Positions 25,799 to 32,529 of a DNA stretch of 64,000 nucleotides are shown one piece after another (the first letter of the stretch is position 1; each line of letters opens with the position of its first letter). The notes below the pieces were generated by a model. That model ran no database searches and had not been told where the DNA came from. It worked only from the letters and a program-made list of their open reading frames with translations. Made by a program: the position numbers and the translations under genes. The DNA comes from JAVJSU01 sp040219275 (GTDB lineage Bacteria; Chloroflexota; Anaerolineae; Aggregatilineales; Phototrophicaceae). The DNA lies in NCBI GenBank assembly GCA_040219275.1, contig JAVJSU010000023.1, forward strand, positions 1 through 64,000, written 5' to 3'.

Positions 25799-26203
25799 AT
25801 GCGTGTGGCTTCTCCAGAAAAAGCTCGTATTCTTGTTGTTGACGATGATCCTGCTGTTCAAAAGTTAATCATAGCTCTGCTAAATCGTGCCTCGATGGAC
25901 GCACTCTCCGCTTTGGATGCAAACGAAGCGGCGCAGATTTTACGTAAGCCACCTTTGCCGGATGCCATCGTGCTTGATTTGATGATGCCGGGCATTAGTG
26001 GGATGGAATTTTTGCGTCAGATGCGCCAGAAATCTGTTTTTGATGCCATTCCGGTGGTCATTCTCTCTGCGATTGTGGATCCTGAGCAAATCAGGGAAGG
26101 GTTGAATTCCGGTGCGGATCGTTATTTGACCAAACCCTATCTGGCAAGTAACCTCGTGGCGACCTTGCAAGATGTGTTACGGACAGGGCGCAAGCAAAAG
26201 TAG
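25799..26203 (+). CDS. Single-domain response regulator
   Basis: A 134-residue receiver with the acidic cluster VDDDPAV, phospho-acceptor Asp in AIVLDLMMPGISG, a Ser-containing VILSAI segment and the Lys in LTKPYLAS. There is no output domain. A ribosome site (AAAGGTG) lies just before the ATG. No histidine kinase is adjacent; the neighbouring PadR gene starts 62 bases downstream and may be co-transcribed. It could take phosphate from the CheA far upstream or from an unlinked kinase. Confidence 0.9.
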   Translation: MRVASPEKARILVVDDDPAVQKLIIALLNRASMDALSALDANEAAQILRKPPLPDAIVLDLMMPGISGMEFLRQMRQKSVFDAIPVVILSAIVDPEQIREGLNSGADRYLTKPYLASNLVATLQDVLRTGRKQK

Positions 26204-26265
26204 AAAACGGACTTAATCTTTGTTATGGTTATGCCGATGAGAGTGAACCAAACAGGGTGGGGTAC

Positions 26266-26988
26266 ATGACAGACGCTGAGTTAACCATTTTAAGTCTTGT
26301 GTCTGAAGGCGCACGCTACGGTCATGAGATACAGCAGTTAATTGATGAGCGTGGTTTGCGTGAATGGTTGACGATTGGCTTCTCGTCAATTTATTACATC
26401 CTGAACAAGCTCGAACGTCAGAATTTGGTGACCAGTGAGATGCGCGTCGGTGGGACGATACCGGCGCAACGTGTCTATCAGATTACCGATGCCGGGCAGG
26501 GATTATTGCAGACTGCCATTTCTGATTTGTTGCGTCAACCGCGTCCCTTAGGCTCTGGTTTTGAGCTAGGGCTTGCCAATTTAACGGTGTTAAAGCCGCG
26601 TCAAACGTATAAAGTCTTGACGCATCATCGCACAGATTTACAGCAACGCTTAACCTCTGTAAAAAAATCGTGGGAACGCCACGAGCAAGATGGTGATTCT
26701 GATACTGCTCATATCAGGGCGCTATTTACGCATAGCATTTCGCTAATGGAAGCTGAGTTGAACTGGTTGACAGGCTTCATCGCAGACTGGGAAAAACGCT
26801 ATGAGGGCGTGAACGACCTGCTCAAGACGGATACTGTCGATATTGTTGATGATCCTAACAGTGCTAAGACGCAGATTCACCATCACACCACACCGGATCG
26901 CGCCAAGATGATTCAACGATTGCGTCGTCCCAAACCTGCGGATTCCCCGGCAGATAATCCGCAAGAGCCACCTCCAACGGCGGAGTGA
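26266..26988 (+). CDS. PadR-family transcriptional regulator
   Basis: A 240-residue regulator. The N-terminal winged helix (DAELTILSLVSEGARYGHEIQQ, then SSIYYILNKLERQNLV) is typical of PadR proteins, which bind DNA as dimers. A helical C-terminal region (about 95-190) follows, as in larger PadR members. The last 50 or so residues are Pro/Asp-rich and probably disordered. I chose the ATG at 26266 because GGGTGGGG precedes it; a GTG at 26257 would add three residues. The final 125 bases overlap the end of the glycosyltransferase gene on the other strand. The regulated genes are unknown. Confidence 0.9.
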   Translation: MTDAELTILSLVSEGARYGHEIQQLIDERGLREWLTIGFSSIYYILNKLERQNLVTSEMRVGGTIPAQRVYQITDAGQGLLQTAISDLLRQPRPLGSGFELGLANLTVLKPRQTYKVLTHHRTDLQQRLTSVKKSWERHEQDGDSDTAHIRALFTHSISLMEAELNWLTGFIADWEKRYEGVNDLLKTDTVDIVDDPNSAKTQIHHHTTPDRAKMIQRLRRPKPADSPADNPQEPPPTAE

Positions 26989-28465
26989 GGTGATAAACGG
27001 CGAACCCATCACGCGAATAATCCACACAGACGGTGAATCCGACGCGTGCAAAGGACATCAGCCATGCTTCGCTGTCTCGATTTGCCGGCGCGACTAAATA
27101 GCGGGGTGCGCGGTCCGGATTGAGGAGTGCCTCACTCGCCTGTTGTGTAGGTTCAGGATAGTACACACGGCGTTTATCCGACCATGCGCCGATATAATAG
27201 CCGAGTTCCCACCCCATCCAGCGATCATAAATAATTGTTCCGAGTGGTTTGGCGTTCAAATAATTGCCTAAGTCAATCAGGGCGCTTTGTGTTTCTCCAT
27301 GAAAGGCATCTGCGCGCGGATCATGGCGGGCTGTTGCGCCGTATACTAAAAGACAAATCGCAAAAATCACCGTAAGCAGACGTGATCGTGATTGACTATG
27401 TGCTAGCTCCTGATACATACAGGCTATCAGCAGAGCAAACAACGGCACGAGGGGCAACAGATAGCGGTCAAATGTCCAGAAGGCGGCAATCCAATGAAGC
27501 GTAAAAAATCCGATTATCATCGCCATTATGCACCAATCCAGCCATGATTTACGCCGGATAACACCAAATATGCTGGCGAGGATCAGTACCGCCGTGAACC
27601 AACCCCAGCCAAGCAAATTATCGCCGATCCTCAGCCATTCCTGTAAACGTGGAATCCATTCTTGTGGAGGTGTGATGAACCGTCCCTGACTAATGTTGAT
27701 GGAACCAAGCGTGAATAAGCTGGTTTCCGGTCTAAGAGAATCCCATAAAAGTAGAAAACCGATTCCCACTAGAAGACTTAGAGTAAAAATTACAATGCGT
27801 TGAATACTATCCCGTTTTACATAAAACCGATTATTTTGGAATTTACGTAAATCAATCAGCAAAAATAAGATGATCAGCGGTAGATAGAGTAATCCCTGTG
27901 GTTTTGCAGAAAAACTTAACGCCAGCATGAGTCCACTGCCTATAGGGCGGTGACGGATCGCTAATAACCATGCCGCCAGCATAAATACGAGCATCAAGGC
28001 ATCGGTAAAGGCAGATGCGCTATAAGCAACCGCATAAGGCGAGATTGCTATCACCAGCGCCGTCATAAGCGCAACCCCACGCTGACGATACAGTTCGTGC
28101 GCGATGGCATAAGACAATGCAATAGAGATAAGTCCAGCGAATATATTAGGTATTTTGGCGGCGAATTCACCTTTTTTGATGAGCACATCAATCACACCAA
28201 GATCATTCACATCAGCCGCGAAAAAGTGCATGGCAAGCGCGGAGGTATAGATACTGAGCGGGGGTTTATCTAGCGGACCGTTAAGCATCCAATAGCCGTA
28301 AACTGCCGCATTACGGGCGTAGGTGCTATAGAGCGCCTCGTCGGAGTGGAAGCGAACATCACGGGTTGCCTCGTGCAAGCGTAACCATCCACCCAAAAGC
28401 AGAATGCTGATGATGATGAGCATATGCCCCGCGTTTGTGTTGTGAGGTCTTCCCGTTACGTTCAT
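26864..28465 (-). CDS. GT39-like integral membrane glycosyltransferase
   Basis: A 533-residue membrane protein of the ArnT/PMT-like group, which move sugars from lipid-linked donors to proteins or lipids at the outer face. After a first helix (HMLIIISILLLGGWL) comes the extracytoplasmic loop VRFHSDEALYSTYARN. Its acidic Asp-Glu pair is in the position of the catalytic D-E motif of the family. About ten further hydrophobic segments follow to residue 390, then a soluble C-terminal region of about 140 residues. The C-terminal 41 codons overlap the PadR gene tail to tail. The acceptor is unknown. Confidence 0.85.
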   Translation of the reverse strand: MNVTGRPHNTNAGHMLIIISILLLGGWLRLHEATRDVRFHSDEALYSTYARNAAVYGYWMLNGPLDKPPLSIYTSALAMHFFAADVNDLGVIDVLIKKGEFAAKIPNIFAGLISIALSYAIAHELYRQRGVALMTALVIAISPYAVAYSASAFTDALMLVFMLAAWLLAIRHRPIGSGLMLALSFSAKPQGLLYLPLIILFLLIDLRKFQNNRFYVKRDSIQRIVIFTLSLLVGIGFLLLWDSLRPETSLFTLGSINISQGRFITPPQEWIPRLQEWLRIGDNLLGWGWFTAVLILASIFGVIRRKSWLDWCIMAMIIGFFTLHWIAAFWTFDRYLLPLVPLFALLIACMYQELAHSQSRSRLLTVIFAICLLVYGATARHDPRADAFHGETQSALIDLGNYLNAKPLGTIIYDRWMGWELGYYIGAWSDKRRVYYPEPTQQASEALLNPDRAPRYLVAPANRDSEAWLMSFARVGFTVCVDYSRDGFAVYHLTPPLEVALADYLPGNPQVWDDAIVESSWRDPVWCDGESAS

Positions 28466-28581
28466 TCCTGCTCTATAACTTTATCAGTAATATTGTGTGT
28501 GCGATGCGCTATAATGCCCTAGCGAAACGATTAGTCAAGACGTAGTTGGGCAACCGTCGGTCAAATAGGAAGTGATTGAGG

Positions 28582-29424
28582 ATGAAATTTTCGAAGATTC
28601 GCGGGGTCGTCATGGATATGGATGGGGTGTTGTGGCGTGGCGATCAACCGCTAGAGGGTATTGTGGAATTGTTCCAATGGCTGGGTGAAAGTGAATTGCC
28701 GTTTGTGCTGGCGACGAACAACAGCAGTAAGACGCAAGCCGATTATGTGGCGAAATTGGCGCGGATGGGCGTTGAAGATGTATCACCGGAACGTATCATC
28801 ACTTCTGCGACAGCCACAGCCGATTATCTGAGCACGCAATATCCGGCAGGGACGCGCGTTTATGTGGTGGGCGAGAAGGGCATACGGCAGGCACTCGATA
28901 ACGCTGGTTTTGATGTGGTTGATGAGGGCGAGGTGCAGATCGTCGTCGCTGGCATTGATTTCTCTCTGACGTACGACAAGCTAAAGACTGCGGCGTTGTA
29001 TATTCGTGCGGGCGCGGATTTTGTGGGGACGAATCCTGACGTAACCTTTCCCTCTCCTGAAGGGCTTGTCCCCGGTGCCGGGAGCGTGATCGGTATGATT
29101 GAGATTGCGACAGACAAAAAAGCCACCATTATCGGCAAGCCGGGTAAACCGATGTTTGAAACGGCGCTGGCGTATCTTGGAACTTCGCCGGAAGACACGC
29201 TCATGATCGGTGATCGGCTGGATACGGACATTCGCGGAGCGCGGGATGCTGGTATGAAGACCGCGCTCGTTTTTACGGGTGTGACGCAACCGGAAGAACT
29301 GACCCAACCGGATAACGATGTGTGGTCGGATGTCGCCTATGAAGGCTTGCCGGAGCTTATCAAGGCGTGGGCGGGCGACAAATGGTATCTCGATAAGCTC
29401 AAAATCAAGCGCGGGCGGGCATAA
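28582..29424 (+). CDS. HAD-IIA family sugar/nucleotide phosphatase (NagD-like)
   Basis: A 280-residue HAD hydrolase. Motif I is VVMDMDGVLW with nucleophile D12 and acid/base D14. Motif II is LATNNSS, and the later GKPGKPMFETAL with MIGDRLDTDIRGA gives motifs III and IV. The large C2-type cap between motifs II and III places it in subfamily IIA with NagD and phosphoglycolate or 4-nitrophenyl phosphatases. The substrate is unknown. I prefer the ATG at 28582 over a TTG six bases earlier, since AGGAAG lies 10 bases before it. A TATAAT at 28510 may be its -10 box, though no good -35 is visible. Endonuclease V converges with only 2 bases between stops. Confidence 0.9.
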   Translation: MKFSKIRGVVMDMDGVLWRGDQPLEGIVELFQWLGESELPFVLATNNSSKTQADYVAKLARMGVEDVSPERIITSATATADYLSTQYPAGTRVYVVGEKGIRQALDNAGFDVVDEGEVQIVVAGIDFSLTYDKLKTAALYIRAGADFVGTNPDVTFPSPEGLVPGAGSVIGMIEIATDKKATIIGKPGKPMFETALAYLGTSPEDTLMIGDRLDTDIRGARDAGMKTALVFTGVTQPEELTQPDNDVWSDVAYEGLPELIKAWAGDKWYLDKLKIKRGRA

Positions 29425-29426
29425 TT

Positions 29427-30086
29427 TTATAGCATTCCCGCGGCGTTGTGGGCAAGGCGGATGGGGTGGGGCAGACGGTATCTGCTTGTTGTGGCGAGGA
29501 CAAATCTGGTGGCGGACTCAATATCACACAGATGTCCCGGCGAGATATAAACTGGCTTGACATTGGTGCGGGTACGTAACACCACGCCGAGTTGCTCTCC
29601 TTTGTCGGTGAGGGCTGTGTAACTTCCGGCTTCTAGCGCGGGTGTATCATATGTGCCGAGAAAATGGGTCTTGCCACAGCCGATGGTCGGTTTGCCGAGC
29701 CACAAGCCCAAATGCGCGGCGATCCCCATGCGGCGTGGATGAATGCGCCCCATGCCATCAAACAGGAAGACATCCGGCACGTTGGTTAGTTTCTCAAACG
29801 CTTCGTCCAACGCCGGACCTTCGCGGAAGGTGAGCAAGCCCGGCACATAGGGAAAGGGCGTGGGTTGTTTGGCGAGTGCTGTTTCCACGACTTCCATCTG
29901 CGGGTATGTCATCACCACGACTGCCGCTTGTGACACATTATTTTTGACGCTCACATCGACTCCTGCGATAAGTTGAATCGCGTCAAAATCTAAAGGGCGA
30001 TTTTCTAATTTACCTCTAAATTCATTCTGAATGGCAATCGCTTCTTTGGGCGTGACATCCCATTTGTGCAGATGGTTGATGTGCAT
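29427..30086 (-). CDS. nfi: Endonuclease V (deoxyinosine repair)
   Basis: Endonuclease V cuts the strand one base 3' of deoxyinosine, starting repair of deaminated adenine. The 219-residue length is normal. Active-site features are the Asp in AGVDVS, the Glu in the signature YVPGLLTFREGP, and the second Asp in FLFDGMGRIHPRRMGIAAHLG. The GKTHFLG and PGHLCDIESA segments downstream are also conserved. The gene is alone, converging with the HAD gene. A GGAG lies 12 bases upstream of the ATG, a long spacing. Confidence 0.95.
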   Translation of the reverse strand: MHINHLHKWDVTPKEAIAIQNEFRGKLENRPLDFDAIQLIAGVDVSVKNNVSQAAVVVMTYPQMEVVETALAKQPTPFPYVPGLLTFREGPALDEAFEKLTNVPDVFLFDGMGRIHPRRMGIAAHLGLWLGKPTIGCGKTHFLGTYDTPALEAGSYTALTDKGEQLGVVLRTRTNVKPVYISPGHLCDIESATRFVLATTSRYRLPHPIRLAHNAAGML

Positions 30087-30386
30087 AATATTCTAAACTC
30101 CGTTTTTATAGCCTGTTGTGCCAACGCCAACGATAATTTTTTTTCTGCCATGTTTGGCAGTTTGAGGGGAGAATGTGGCAAAATAGATTGGCAGTGTGGC
30201 GTTTTGTTGGCGGTTGTTGGCTGGTATGGCAGTATTTTTAATCTATAAGCATGGTTAGTGTTTGCTCAGGATAGCATAGATTGCTTGCGTATAGTGAGCC
30301 AAATGCTCCGCCAAAATGACTCAATTGTAAAAATCTAGTCGTGACTTCGCGTATACTGATCGTAAAGACACTGGTGCGGATGCGTT
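30087..30386. other. Intergenic region with a run of TGGC motifs
   Basis: This 300-bp gap separates two divergent genes. It holds a small hairpin (CTGCC/GGCAG) and then seven TGGC motifs within about 85 bases (30153-30235), several in the longer form TTGGC or TGGCAG. A TATACT at 30352 could be the -10 box of the following HEAT-like gene, but no good -35 precedes it. No gene or RNA is evident. Confidence 0.4.
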
Positions 30387-31514
30387 ATGGAACAGTATAG
30401 CCCTGAGCAGATCGAAACGTTTTACACGGACGCGATTGCTACGATCAATGGAACGTCAAATTACAATGGACTATATGATTTTGCAAGGACGGACGATGAC
30501 CGTGTGCCGGAAGTCCTCTTGAAAGCGTTGAATAGTCCTAACGGGCGATTACAGAATTATGGCGCACATGCGCTTTTAGTACGCGCCTCAAGGATATTGG
30601 ACGATGAAAAACAACTTTATCATGAACCGTTGCAAGAGATTATTGAAAATCGAAGTGAAATTCCCGGTATGGAAGACGATGCGCTTTACTCCATCGTGGT
30701 TTTTAGACATCTGTACAAACCGTTTGTGATGGAACCGCTCGTCGCTTGTCTTGACGCAGATAATAAGCATTTTCGGATCTCAGCGATGTTTGAAATTGCA
30801 ACGGTACTATATGAATATCACAATATTCCTTATGTGATCAGCCATGTGATGGATTGTTTGCATCATGATAATCCTCTTGTTCGTTCGGCAATTGGCGTTG
30901 CTATCAGTATGTCGCTACGGAAGTCACTCAGTGTTTATGCGTATGATCACCTGCTTGAAGCACTTCATGATCGGGACATCCACATGCGTAAACACGCTTT
31001 CTGGAATCTCTCACGGATTGAACGTGATAAGCTGATTGATTCTAATGATATTCGTGTCATACCACACCTGATTGAATTGCTTGCCGATTTTACCGAGATC
31101 CCGCGATTAAATACCCTACCGTCACCATCTGAAAACGAGCGGACATGGATACGCTCAGCGGCATCAGGAATGTTACACAGTATGGGGGATAAAGCCGTTT
31201 CTGCATTAAAAGCCGCTTTAAAAAGCGATGATATGAAAATTCGAGGTGAAGCATCCATTCTGTTGCTCCATAGGGGAGAAACGGACGTATACGAGAACTG
31301 TATTGAGTATTTACGCGAGAGTAACTGGTTCAATTATTCCAATTCTAGAGAACACATTGAACTCATCACTACACTTGCGAAATATGGAAAACACTCCGCA
31401 ATTCCTATTTTGGAGGGGATTTTATTACGATATCCTCATGCTTCACCCATAAGTGGACTTCATAAGAAAATTTATAAAGCGATTGACAATATCAAGACGT
31501 GGGCGACTGAATGA
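30387..31514 (+). CDS. HEAT-like helical repeat protein, 375 aa
   Basis: A soluble protein of paired helices with a loose HEAT character. Examples are VPEVLLKALNSPNGRLQNYGAHALL, EPLVACLDADNKHFRISAMFEIA and SALKAALKSDDMKIRGEASILLL, each split by a D/N-containing turn as in HEAT repeats. The repeats are far more divergent than those of the two PBS-type proteins at 15.5-17 kb. No catalytic motif, signal or membrane segment is visible. The last 23 bases overlap the RAYT gene tail to tail. The gene looks more AT-rich than its left neighbours, which fits a mobile-element neighbourhood. Function unknown. Confidence 0.7.
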   Translation: MEQYSPEQIETFYTDAIATINGTSNYNGLYDFARTDDDRVPEVLLKALNSPNGRLQNYGAHALLVRASRILDDEKQLYHEPLQEIIENRSEIPGMEDDALYSIVVFRHLYKPFVMEPLVACLDADNKHFRISAMFEIATVLYEYHNIPYVISHVMDCLHHDNPLVRSAIGVAISMSLRKSLSVYAYDHLLEALHDRDIHMRKHAFWNLSRIERDKLIDSNDIRVIPHLIELLADFTEIPRLNTLPSPSENERTWIRSAASGMLHSMGDKAVSALKAALKSDDMKIRGEASILLLHRGETDVYENCIEYLRESNWFNYSNSREHIELITTLAKYGKHSAIPILEGILLRYPHASPISGLHKKIYKAIDNIKTWATE

Positions 31515-32073
31515 ATAAACTATCTTCAGCCCATTTGGTAGGGTTGTTGATGATGTAATTTTGTATGTGGTGCAGGTCGACTTCGTTACGGATGATATGG
31601 TCGTAATAGCTATGTTGCCACAATTTTTTGGGGAAGCGTTGCCAATTATTTTCTTTTACGCCACGAATATACGCATTGGTGGTCATCGTTTTGAACCAGT
31701 GGACAATATCTGACAAGTTGATTTTTTGTAGGGACGATCCGGCGTGGTCGTCCGTTTCAGGTATTGAATTAGATTTGGAAGAAGGCGGAATGCCACGTTG
31801 GGCATTCCCTACGAGGATAATGATGCCGTGAAAATGGTTTGGCATTACGACATAGGTGTCTAAAGCGAGTTCAGCGAATTTTGAAGGCAATGCGTCCCAT
31901 ACCTGTTGGATCATTTTACCTGCGTCATTAGGATGCATCTGATCTTCCTCGATAATTCCAAAGAGCGGTAGGCGGTTTTGGGTACAGATCGTGACGAAAT
32001 AAGCGCCTTCAGATGCGTAATCGAAATCTTTGAGGCGCGGTAATTTGCGTTGAGGGTACGTGTTTTCGCTCAT
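31492..32073 (-). CDS. REP-associated tyrosine transposase (RAYT)
   Basis: A 193-residue Y1 transposase of the IS200-like RAYT group, single-copy domesticated relatives of IS200/IS605 that act on REP palindromes. Motifs are GAYFVTICTQNR, the metal-binding HUH motif in VVMPNHFHGI, and the nucleophile region LWQHSYYDHIIRN. I chose the ATG at 32073. The open frame extends to a GTG at 32100, but that codon lies inside a REP palindrome and would add nine atypical residues. Two REP-like sequences sit inside the coding region, in the variable loop after the HUH motif. A tandem array that includes copies of the gene's own first codons lies just upstream. Confidence 0.92.
   Translation of the reverse strand: MSENTYPQRKLPRLKDFDYASEGAYFVTICTQNRLPLFGIIEEDQMHPNDAGKMIQQVWDALPSKFAELALDTYVVMPNHFHGIIILVGNAQRGIPPSSKSNSIPETDDHAGSSLQKINLSDIVHWFKTMTTNAYIRGVKENNWQRFPKKLWQHSYYDHIIRNEVDLHHIQNYIINNPTKWAEDSLFIQSPTS
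31728..31753 (-). repeat. REP-like palindrome inside the RAYT gene (copy A, minus orientation)
   Basis: Read on the minus strand this is GGACGACCACGCC followed by GGATCGTCCCTAC. It matches the REP at 32091 at most positions, including the ACG loop and the trailing CCCTAC, but in the opposite orientation. It encodes part of a variable loop of the transposase. Confidence 0.6.
31787..31814 (+). repeat. REP-like palindrome inside the RAYT gene (copy B)
   Basis: GGAATGCC and GGCATTCC form a perfect 8-bp stem around ACGTTG, followed by CTACGA, the same loop and tail as the upstream REPs. Stem changes are compensated on both sides compared with the GGATGACC version, which supports selection for pairing. 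Confidence 0.7.
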
Positions 32074-32090
32074 AATATTTTTTAGTCGGC

Positions 32091-32118
32091 GGATGACCAC
32101 GTTGGGTCATCCCTACGA
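32091..32118 (+). repeat. REP-like palindrome C (tandem unit 1)
   Basis: GGATGACC and GGTCATCC form a perfect 8-bp stem with loop ACGTTG, followed by CTACGA. It lies 18 bases upstream of the RAYT start codon. Confidence 0.8.
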
Positions 32119-32233
32119 AAGACGTTAAATATTTACCTTAAGAGTGTATCAGATTAAGTCATGAGTGAAGCAAAAAGACGCGGTAATTTGCGTTGAGGGT
32201 ACGTGTTTTTGCTCATGATATTTTTTAGTTGGC

Positions 32234-32261
32234 GGATGACCACGTTGGGTCATCCCCACGA
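32234..32261 (+). repeat. REP-like palindrome D (tandem unit 2)
   Basis: Same stem and loop as copy C, with one change in the tail (CCACGA for CTACGA). Confidence 0.8.
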
Positions 32262-32375
32262 AAGACGTTAAATATTTACGCTAGACTGTATCAGATTAAA
32301 TCTGAATTGAATCAAAAAGGCGCAGTAATTTGCGTTGCGGGTAGTTATTTTCGTTCATGGTTGATTGTGGTCAGC

Positions 32376-32403
32376 GGAATGCCACGTTGGGTCATCCCTA
32401 CAA
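32376..32403 (+). repeat. REP-like palindrome E (tandem unit 3, degenerate)
   Basis: The left arm reads GGAATGCC, as in copy B, while the right arm reads GGTCATCC, as in copies C and D. The stem therefore carries mismatches, like a hybrid of two REP variants. Confidence 0.65.
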
Positions 32404-32457
32404 AATACGTTAAATATTTGCCCCAAGAGTATATGAGATTAAGTCATGAGTGAATCA

Positions 32458-32494
32458 AAAAGGGCGCGATGCCTAGTTGACATCACGCCCTTTT
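32458..32494 (-). terminator. rpoB: Intrinsic terminator of rpoB
   Basis: AAAAGGGCG (32458-32466) pairs with CGCCCTTTT (32486-32494), and the stem extends inward through GATG/CATC after one mismatch. On the minus strand a run of five U follows. It lies 36 bases after the rpoB stop and overlaps the last few bases of the tandem array. Confidence 0.85.
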
Positions 32495-32529
32495 AAAAGT
32501 TAGTTGCTAAGAGCCTGAAGCCCTTTTAC

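Larger units (their letters stand above)
32037..32463. repeat. Tandem array: three units of about 142 bp next to the RAYT gene
   Basis: Units start at 32037, 32180 and 32322 (periods 143 and 142) and end at 32463. Each contains a sequence matching the first 13-14 codons of the RAYT on the minus strand. Next come a short AT-rich stretch, one REP-like palindrome, a conserved AAATACGTTAAATATTT-like block and a GATTAAGTCATGAGTGAA-like end. Unit 1 contains the real start codon of the transposase. In units 2 and 3 the start remnants (ATG at 32216 and 32358) run into other sequence soon after codon 14. Similarity falls from unit 1-2 to unit 3. Confidence 0.88.

Noticed and set aside
28510..28515. 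TATAAT before the HAD phosphatase gene as a full promoter
   Set aside because: No acceptable -35 box at 16-18 bases. The same applies to TATAAT at 37931 and TATACT at 30352.
32037..32463. CRISPR array
   Set aside because: There are only three units of about 142 bp with similarity along the whole unit and no repeat-spacer alternation or cas genes.
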